From: Nemania diffusa
Lineage: Eukaryota; Ascomycota; Sordariomycetes; Xylariales; Xylariaceae
Reading direction: 5' to 3'
Assembly (NCBI GenBank): GCA_038501195.1
Contig: JBBPUQ010000004.1
Location: 5,346,001-5,410,000, forward strand
Length of the DNA: 64,000 nt
Under the pieces are notes generated by a model. It ran no database searches. It was not told the origin of the DNA and saw only the letters and a list, made by a program, of their open reading frames with translations. Made by a program: the position numbers and the translations under genes. This document shows, in pieces, positions 57,765 to 64,000 of this stretch (positions are counted from its first letter, which is position 1; every line of letters starts with the position of its first letter).

Positions 57765-60017
57765 ACAGACGGACAGAATGTCTTGCCTCGTTCTATTATT
57801 TGATTCTTTTATCGCGCGTTGAACTAGGGCTTTGCGACTTTTTGAGTTTTTTTTTTCTCGGGGGAATAGCCCGTATATACGACGTGTGTGTGTGTGTGTT
57901 ACTGCATGGCGCCGGCGTTGAGAGCTTGTTTTGCTTTCCCATTTGTTGCGCGTCTGGCTTCTTCTTCATCGATACCTATCTACCTCTTGATACCACTTCC
58001 GATTTTTTTATTCTCCCTCCGTTCGCCGTGTGCGAATTGGCGATGCATTCTTCACTCTACTCCGGCAATATGCATGGTGGCAGAAGCAGATTACTATCTA
58101 TTACCTATGACATACCTCGATTCCGACAGCGCAATTTAGTCAGACCGACCATTGCGAAAGAGCAACAGCAAAACCCTCCCCACCTAGAACCAACATGTCC
58201 GTATCCATTATCAGGCATCGTTGACCAGATTTCTACCTAGCGGACTTGTTTCGAGATACCGATGATTTTTCTTATGACCAGCTTTTTTTTTTCCCATTTC
58301 TTTCTCTTTGTTTTTTTTAAGTCTTCGACAACTCATGATTCACGACTACGGCCGAACGGAAAGAAGGAATACACGGAAGCGATATACCAATTTCGGAAAC
58401 CAACCAATAAAAAAAATCCCAACACCAGGGCAAGGGAAGAGAAAGAAAGACAGACAGACAGCGAAATCTGGAAATCGGGAACAGCGAAATGCCACGCGGC
58501 AGAATGATGTGTGTGTGTTGTACAGAGCGTCACGTTTCTCTTTTGTTACGAGGGGGGGCGGATACACAAACAAATTATTATGGTTGAAAGGGAAGGGAGA
58601 GAGAAAATTCCCCTTCTTTTTCTCGTTTGCTTTTGATTTTTTCTTATTATTTTCTCGCGAAGAATAGTGCTGCCTCACGGCATCCCTGTCGACTCTTATC
58701 GTTTCGGTTTATCCTACTGTCCGTTTTACACATCGGTATTTCTAGGGGAAGAGGGAAGATGGCATCGTTTTATTGTCATCGTCATCTTTTATAAATTGCA
58801 TGCTGGTTATAAGTCTGTGCTCGTGTTGTCGGTAGTTTAGGTAGCTGTTAGTTGGATCAATCTGCTTCTAATGCATGTTTACGCAATCACTCTCGTCTTC
58901 TTATTTGAATGTGATACCTGAAATGGTATATGACTCTAAGTGTGACTGCGAATGTATATCTCTATACACTAGCTGGGCAGACTTAGTCTGTATAGTTGCT
59001 CAATTTGTTAATTGAATTGATGCTTGAAGGCTGGCTAAGTGTTGTTGGCATTGCTAGAGGAGGGTTATAGACATAGAACTCCCCAGTGCTCTCGCTGTGG
59101 AGGGTAGAAGGGGTTCGAATCCAGATGTGGCTAGCAAATTTGTATTTTATAGGCAGCGTTCTAAAATAAAATACAGGCCGAAAACGACGGAGTTATGGAT
59201 AGAGATAAAAATAAATATAGAAGAGAAGAAAAGGGAATTAATTGATGCTGTGTGTGATATAATGAATAGATGGAGATAGTATCTATTTTGAAGAAGAATT
59301 TAAAAAAAAAAAAAAAGAATGGTGTTGACAATCTCCATCTCAGACCAGCACCCCATGTCCCCAAGCTAAACGTGTTCCAGCACACCATGCGACGGGGGAG
59401 ATACTCTGCAGCGTGAAGCCTCCCTGAAGCATCCTCTCCATTTCCTAAGGCCGCCTAATCAACACTGGTTACCCAAGTGGATAGGCGACCACCGCGGCAT
59501 TTGCGCTGGGCGCAGCCCGGGGGTTCTTATGGTCATGGGTGTGACGGTCTGAGAATTGCAAGCGCCTTCAACCGAATTGACCATTACAGTCGAAGAAACG
59601 CGCCTGTATTTGGCTTTATTAAGGGTATGGCGGGTAAAGTCCGGAACAAGAGGGAAGGGCCCGATTTGATTGGTTGATGAGGTATGGGGCCTTTCGTCAC
59701 AGCACTCGATGTACCTATGTACCTCCCTACTCTCTTCTATTGAACCTTCGCTTCGTGAGTGTGCAGCGGCAGTTTTCGAGATATCTTGTTAGTTCAAGTC
59801 CACCTCAAGATGGATTTTCTATAACCTCCACACTCCTTCAGGACCAATTGGTTACTCCAGCAAAGTCGCACACACTCTCTTAACCAACCAACCAAGCAAC
59901 CACCGACTGCTAAGCAAGCATTGACTGCTTGATGCCTCGAGGGCAATCCCACCAACCATCCCACTTCAGCATCTAAACCGAATACCTCCGACTTCCCTCT
60001 CGAGCCATACTCCAACG
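57765..60017. other. Intergenic region between the WD-repeat gene and the PIG-H gene
   Basis: About 2.25 kb. It begins with the WD gene 3' flank, which is very T-rich (57845-57860, 58285-58320) with a GT microsatellite at 57884-57900. Purine-rich stretches at 58360-58460 and 59160-59330 include an A14 run near 59300. A GGTTCGAATCC word at about 59111 looks like a tRNA T-loop, but no cloverleaf fits around it. No gene is accepted. Confidence 0.5.
57884..57900. repeat. GT microsatellite
   Basis: CGTGTGTGTGTGTGTGT in the 3' flank of the WD-repeat gene. Confidence 0.8.
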
Positions 60018-60727
60018 ATGTTAACAACCGCCCCATACCTGCGCATCAGGCGCCCCTCGCCCACAGCCGCCGAATTCACCGTCTCGACCCTGCCCCCCTC
60101 TCCCCCGCCCTACGCCTAACCCTCTACGCCATCTACCTGCTCCAAGGCCTCCTCAGCCTGACAATCCTGCTGGTGCTGTACGTCGCCTGGGCCGGGAGTC
60201 CCTACGCCTCCTCTCCCCCCTCCTCTCCAATATCAGGAGCCCAGCCGTCCTCCCACCTCGAGCAAGCCCTCCACGCCCTCCTAGCCTCAGGCCCAGGGAT
60301 AAAGATCGTAGCACTAGCGCAGGGCACGTCCCCCCGCATCCTAGTCCCCGCCTGCGGCGCGGCGCTATGGGCTCTCACGCGCCGCCTGCACGCCGAGGAG
60401 TCACTCCTCGTGCTGCGCGGGCTCGGCATCCAGACGCGCTCGAGCCGCGGCAGCATCCTGCCCTCGGCGGCCTCCACCACGCGCTTCATCCCCACGGCCA
60501 AGATCCGCGACGTGCTGATCAACGAGGCCTTCCTCGGCTTCGAGGTCCGGCACTATCTGGTGGTGGTCGTGGATGGCGAGCCGGATGTCGTGGTCGTGTT
60601 CCCGAAGCTGTTGCCGCGCAGGCGCGTTGTTGAGAAGGTGTGGAGGGGCGTGAGGGAGTGTCTTTATCTTAGGACGGCGGGGGATGGGGTTGCGAATGGG
60701 GGTGGGGGGTTGGGTGGTGGGAGTTAG
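60018..60727 (+). CDS. GPI-GlcNAc transferase subunit PIG-H (Gpi15), with an apparent frameshift
   Basis: PIG-H is part of the ER complex that adds GlcNAc to phosphatidylinositol, the first step of GPI anchors. The C-terminal PIG-H domain is clear: EESLLVLRGLGIQT, TRFIPTAKIRDVLINEAF, FEVRHYLVVVVDGE and VVVFPKLLPRR. Just upstream in the same frame is the hydrophobic hairpin LRLTLYAIYLLQGLLSLTIL, but that frame contains no ATG. An ATG at 60018 opens another frame, MLTTAPYLRIRRPSPTAAEF, which looks like the family's N terminus and ends at 60119. The two join if one base is missing from the C6 run at 60093-60098. No GT-AG intron joins them. It could be a sequence error, a mutation or an unseen upstream exon. 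Confidence 0.8.
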
Positions 60728-60977
60728 GAGGGTGGATTGTGGGCGTTTGGAATATCTGGATGGGAGATATTAGATGGCTTTTTATTATGGCATGGCACGG
60801 CGTTTGGAGATAGGTTGCTGGTATTTATTTATTTGGTCTTCGAGCCGGAGCTGATGATACCCCTTTGACTTCTTGGCATAGCTAGTCTATCGCAATACCA
60901 ATATACAGCTTTGCTTATATCTTGATATCTTACTAGAACAGTTGTCTCTAATGCTCCCAGTGATATGTTCTACTGCT

Positions 60978-62927
60978 TCAAGGCGCGGCCTCACCACCTC
61001 CACTACCCACAGTACGATCAATATCCATAGCAGCGGCCGCCTGAGCCTCGGCCTCGGCCTCAGCCCTCCGCTGCGCAATGACCTCCTGCATATGCGCCGA
61101 ATTCTCAAACCCCTTCCGCCTCGCCTCCTTATCATACGCCTCCTGCGGCGTCGCAAGCCTCTCCTTCTTCAGCATGGGCACATACGCACCTACACTGCGC
61201 GCCTTATTCGCACCCTCGAACACCCTCTGCGCCCGCTGCGCGTACCGCGGGGCGCCGGCGTCCAGCCGCAGCGACAGGTCCGCCTGGGAGGCCACGACGG
61301 CGAGGAGCTGGCCGGCGAGCAGCTCGTCCATCCGGCGCTCGCGCCAGTGCTCCCAGAGGTGGCCCACGAGCCCGTTGGCGCCGTGCGCGTTGAGCGCGGC
61401 GTCCTCGCCGACGCGCACCCACGCCATAGCGTCCCGCCGCGCCGGGTCGTCGAGGTCGGCCGGGAAGAGGCAGTCCCAGAGCACGAGCGGCACGTCGCTC
61501 GCGATGGTGTACGTGGGGCGCCGCGGCTCGGCGGCCACGTCGAGCAGGCGGTCGATGATGGAGGGGGCTTCGAGGCCTTGTCCCACGGCGAAGAGCACGG
61601 CGGCCATGCACCGGATCTGGTGCCATAGGAACGCGGACCCGCGCACGTGGATGTAGTACACCTTGGGGAAGGTCTCTGGGGGCGGCGGTGGCGAGGCCGT
61701 GGTGCTAGGCTCTGTGGGGGAAGAGGGGGAGGAGGCGGGCTGGAACTCGTCGAGCTGCAGGTAGGGCAGCGCGGTGCTGGCGTCGGGCACCTCGACGATG
61801 GAGCTCTCGAAGATGCGCCGCTGGAAGGACTGCTGCGTCTTGCTGGGGTCGATCTTGCAGAAGTTGCGGAAGTCGTGCAGGCCCTCGAATTTCTTGGCTG
61901 CAGCCCGCATCGCGTCGATGTCGAGCCAGCCGTCTTTGACCTTCTTGCCGCCCTGGGTCTTGGGGTCCTCGAGGCAGGAGGGGAGGGGCGAGTAGGCGGG
62001 TTGCGTAAAGAAATACCGGTACTGCCGCTCCCGGCAGTGGTGTCTTGCGGAGAAGTCGGCGGGCGTCGTGGGACACCAGGCTAGGATCCGAATGTCTGGG
62101 GGCAGAAGCCGGTTCAGGAGTCGCGCATAGGGCAGCTCATCTACCAGATCGTCGAATTCGCGCTCCGGGACCTTTTCTGTGTTTACCGCTCCGGATGTAT
62201 CCGCTTTACCGGCATCCTGAGCCGTGGTTTCTGTAGCACCCTCCTCGCTCGTTGCCTTTGGCTTCTCCTCCGGGCTCTTTGGTAGGGGCCTGTTGCTCCT
62301 CACTCTGATACCGATGACCTGTCCGAAGGCACTCACGCCACGGTCTGTGCGGCCGCACTTCGAGTACTCCATCGCATCCCAGTTCACCTCGTGCGGGTTC
62401 TTGGGGAAGATCAGGCAGCCCTTGACCATGGCTTTCCAGAGCTCCTCCTCGATAGTCGGGATGCTAGAGCTGGACTGAAACTCGAAGCCGCCATAGTTCT
62501 TGCCCAGGTATGCGAGCTTCAGCGCGATGAGCCTCGTCGAGTACTTTGACGGGTCGATCTTACGCTCTTCTTTTCTCTTCTTCCTTTGCGGTCCCGGTTC
62601 TCCTTTTTCTGTGGAAGAGTCTACTACCGGTTTCGTTGTTGTTTCTGTAGATGTGACCACTGAGCTGCCCGGTTGGTTTTTTGCTTGGATCTCATATTCC
62701 AGACGTTGAATGCGCTTGATGAGAGCATCCTTAGTCCATCGGCCGTAGGCAGCGGCACTCTCAGCCATTTTGGGCTGTTTTGCGGTGTTCACTTGTGTGA
62801 TGGGAGTAGTGGAGAAGCGGCATTGGCTTGCCTGTCTCGCAGCAGCAGCAGCAGCAGCAGCAAAGGCTAGTTGGTGCAATCTATCGGGGCGCCAGCTACG
62901 ACATGTGCCTCTGTTGAAAGACCACAT
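60978..62927 (-). CDS. DEG1: tRNA pseudouridine(38/39) synthase Deg1/Pus3
   Basis: A single exon of 649 residues. The enzyme converts U38 and U39 of tRNA anticodon arms to pseudouridine. The TruA-type core starts about residue 131 (TRLIALKLAYLGKNYGGFEF, the Pus3 form) and holds the catalytic Asp195 in KCGRTDRGVSAFGQ. Later motifs are SARHHCRERQYRYFF, FEGLHDFRNFCKID and GSAFLWHQIRCM, all typical of Pus3. The first 53 residues are Arg/Ser/Ala-rich with no acidic residue except Asp15, include a run of Ala encoded by CAG-type repeats (62840-62862), and contain RFSTTP, like a mitochondrial presequence. A second ATG codes Met54. The C-terminal tail is Ala/Glu-rich. It is convergent with the PIG-H gene. 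Confidence 0.93.
   Translation of the reverse strand: MWSFNRGTCRSWRPDRLHQLAFAAAAAAAARQASQCRFSTTPITQVNTAKQPKMAESAAAYGRWTKDALIKRIQRLEYEIQAKNQPGSSVVTSTETTTKPVVDSSTEKGEPGPQRKKRKEERKIDPSKYSTRLIALKLAYLGKNYGGFEFQSSSSIPTIEEELWKAMVKGCLIFPKNPHEVNWDAMEYSKCGRTDRGVSAFGQVIGIRVRSNRPLPKSPEEKPKATSEEGATETTAQDAGKADTSGAVNTEKVPEREFDDLVDELPYARLLNRLLPPDIRILAWCPTTPADFSARHHCRERQYRYFFTQPAYSPLPSCLEDPKTQGGKKVKDGWLDIDAMRAAAKKFEGLHDFRNFCKIDPSKTQQSFQRRIFESSIVEVPDASTALPYLQLDEFQPASSPSSPTEPSTTASPPPPPETFPKVYYIHVRGSAFLWHQIRCMAAVLFAVGQGLEAPSIIDRLLDVAAEPRRPTYTIASDVPLVLWDCLFPADLDDPARRDAMAWVRVGEDAALNAHGANGLVGHLWEHWRERRMDELLAGQLLAVVASQADLSLRLDAGAPRYAQRAQRVFEGANKARSVGAYVPMLKKERLATPQEAYDKEARRKGFENSAHMQEVIAQRRAEAEAEAQAAAAMDIDRTVGSGGGEAAP
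62840..62862. repeat. GCA repeat encoding poly-Ala in Deg1
   Basis: Seven or more CAG/GCA units; on the coding strand they give the Ala run of the presequence-like N terminus. Confidence 0.8.
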
Positions 62928-63259
62928 GCACTCTTTCTATATAACCATTTATTCAACCTGTGAATGCAAAAACTACGGTGGTTATGGCCTGTCCTGTCTT
63001 GTTCCAAAGGTTAATTAATTTTGGTACTCACGATGATGTGAAAAAAGACTGAAGCATCTACAGGGTACTTGTAAATGAATACCTAAGGTACATGTACTTA
63101 TTGTCTCCATGTGAAAAGTCTTATCGATAACCACAGCAGCGTCAGATCTTAGTTGAACTTTGGGCTGAAGTCTTATACCATCTGTTTGGTCTATCTACCT
63201 ACTTTTTCACTTAAAAGTATCTATGTTGTTTCAACAATTTTGGAATTTGAAAGGGTTAC
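62928..63259. promoter_or_regulatory. Divergent promoter region, DEG1 and the Rho-like GTPase
   Basis: About 330 bp between two outward-facing start codons. A TATA-like word (CTATATAACC, about 62938) lies just before DEG1 on its strand. TACCTA and GGTACAT words occur near 63080-63100. Nothing else stands out. Confidence 0.4.
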
Positions 63260-63277
63260 ATGCTATGCGTTGATTCA

Positions 63278-63977
63278 ATGGAACAACATACAGTCAAAGT
63301 TCTGTTGCTCGGCGATGAGAATGTGGGAAAGACAGCGTTTCTATCGTGCGTTAATAGTCACACCATAGCTGGAGAAGAGTGATCACGATTAACAGATTGG
63401 ATAGCCGAATAAGTGGGGGTGGAAATGCTCTTGACGGAAATGTCCCAATTACATTGTTACAAGACATAAATCAGCCATTTATCTTTGAGCTCCGCAACAG
63501 GAGGCGGGCATATCGTCTTGAATTCTATGATACCGCCTGCCCCGAGGACTGGCGGCTGCTGGAGCCAGACCTGATTCTCATATGCTATGACATCAGTCAG
63601 CGACTGAGTTTAATCAATATGCAACGAGTTGTCAGTATTCAACATGTCCATATCCTCCCTTCCACCCCTAGCTCTAATCCTCTACATAACCTCAGTGGAT
63701 CAAAGAGGTCCATGGTTCCTTTCATACAAGCGATGGCATTCCTATCGTGGTGGTCGGCCTGAAGAGGGATTTGAGGTCCGAGACGGACCCGAATGGCACC
63801 ATCTATCCCCAGGAAGGGTACAAGGTGTCGCAAGAGATGAGGGCGGATAAGTATGTCGAATGTTCGGCCGTAACAGGCGAGCTACTCAAGTTGGCGTTTG
63901 AGGAGATCTGTAATACAGCGGCAAAGACTAAGACCGAAGCCGGTGGGCAGAGCGAAGGGGGTTGCACCTTGATGTAA
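63278..63977 (+). CDS. Atypical Rho-like small GTPase with CaaX box
   Basis: Exons 63278-63345, 63396-63630 and 63696-63977 give 194 residues, the usual Rho length. An in-frame ATG at 63260 would add six residues. The P-loop is GDENVGKT (12-19). The G4 box is GLKRDLR (122-128) and the G5 box ECSAVTG (156-162), both Rho-like, and the C terminus is CTLM, a prenylation signal. The switch regions are abnormal: the usual PTVFENY has no match (QPFIFELR instead, so the Mg-binding Thr is absent), and DTAGQE is DTACPE (68-73), losing both the Gly and the catalytic Gln. Residues 28-45 hold a Gly-rich insertion. Such changes suggest a protein that binds nucleotide without normal hydrolysis. The role is unknown. 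Confidence 0.85.
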
Positions 63978-64000
63978 ATACTAATCGCTGTCGCTGATGA

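Noticed and set aside
59090..59130. Possible tRNA because of GGTTCGAATCC
   Set aside because: The T-stem pairs for only two bases and no acceptor or anticodon stem could be fitted.
1..64000. CRISPR arrays, insertion sequences, bacterial operon signals
   Set aside because: The window is eukaryotic; no regularly spaced direct repeats or transposase motifs were seen.

Overview
The window is nuclear DNA of a filamentous ascomycete (Pezizomycotina, probably Sordariomycetes). Genes carry short introns of about 50-190 bp with GT...CTAAC...AG signals. The gene content is typical of such fungi: a rhodopsin-type PTH11-like membrane protein, a GMC oxidoreductase, a DHA2 transporter, a FunK1-type kinase, a secreted GH54 arabinofuranosidase, and conserved eukaryotic genes (VMA6, NOP58, VPS24, SBA1/p23, DEG1/PUS3, PIG-H). 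Most intron-containing genes were rebuilt here by joining exons by eye. Each joined coding sequence is a multiple of three with no internal stop, except the PIG-H gene, which shows an apparent frameshift.

Layout. (1) 1-1.83 kb: the 3' end of a mitochondrial uS15 gene and the convergent V-ATPase subunit d gene. (2) 1.83-19 kb: an accessory block with a seven-helix membrane protein, a short-chain dehydrogenase, a GMC oxidoreductase, a 14-helix exporter, a DUF4267-like membrane protein, a seven-exon cytochrome P450, and a large kinase with a nuclease-like N-terminal half. The block is interrupted by AT-rich intergenic DNA. It resembles a set of tailoring and transport genes for a small molecule, but no polyketide, peptide or terpene backbone enzyme is visible. 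(3) 19-31.6 kb: mostly core genes (NOP58, VPS24, p23) with the secreted abfB and a BTB-like protein. (4) 31.6-52.3 kb: about 20 kb of almost gene-free DNA holding one convincing small gene (44.2-44.8 kb), with microsatellites, many GTAG/GTAA-type tetranucleotide runs and a G-rich tract upstream of the small gene. (5) 52.3-64 kb: a very large beta-propeller plus alpha-solenoid protein with a disordered tail, a PIG-H gene with an apparent frameshift, DEG1, and an atypical Rho-like GTPase.

The strongest leads are the nuclease-like/FunK1 kinase protein, the Rho-like GTPase that lacks the usual switch residues but keeps its CaaX box, the gene desert around one small gene with a possible 9-nt exon, and the tailoring-gene block with no backbone enzyme. 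Exon boundaries were read by eye and are predictions. Family assignments rest on recognised motifs, not on database searches.
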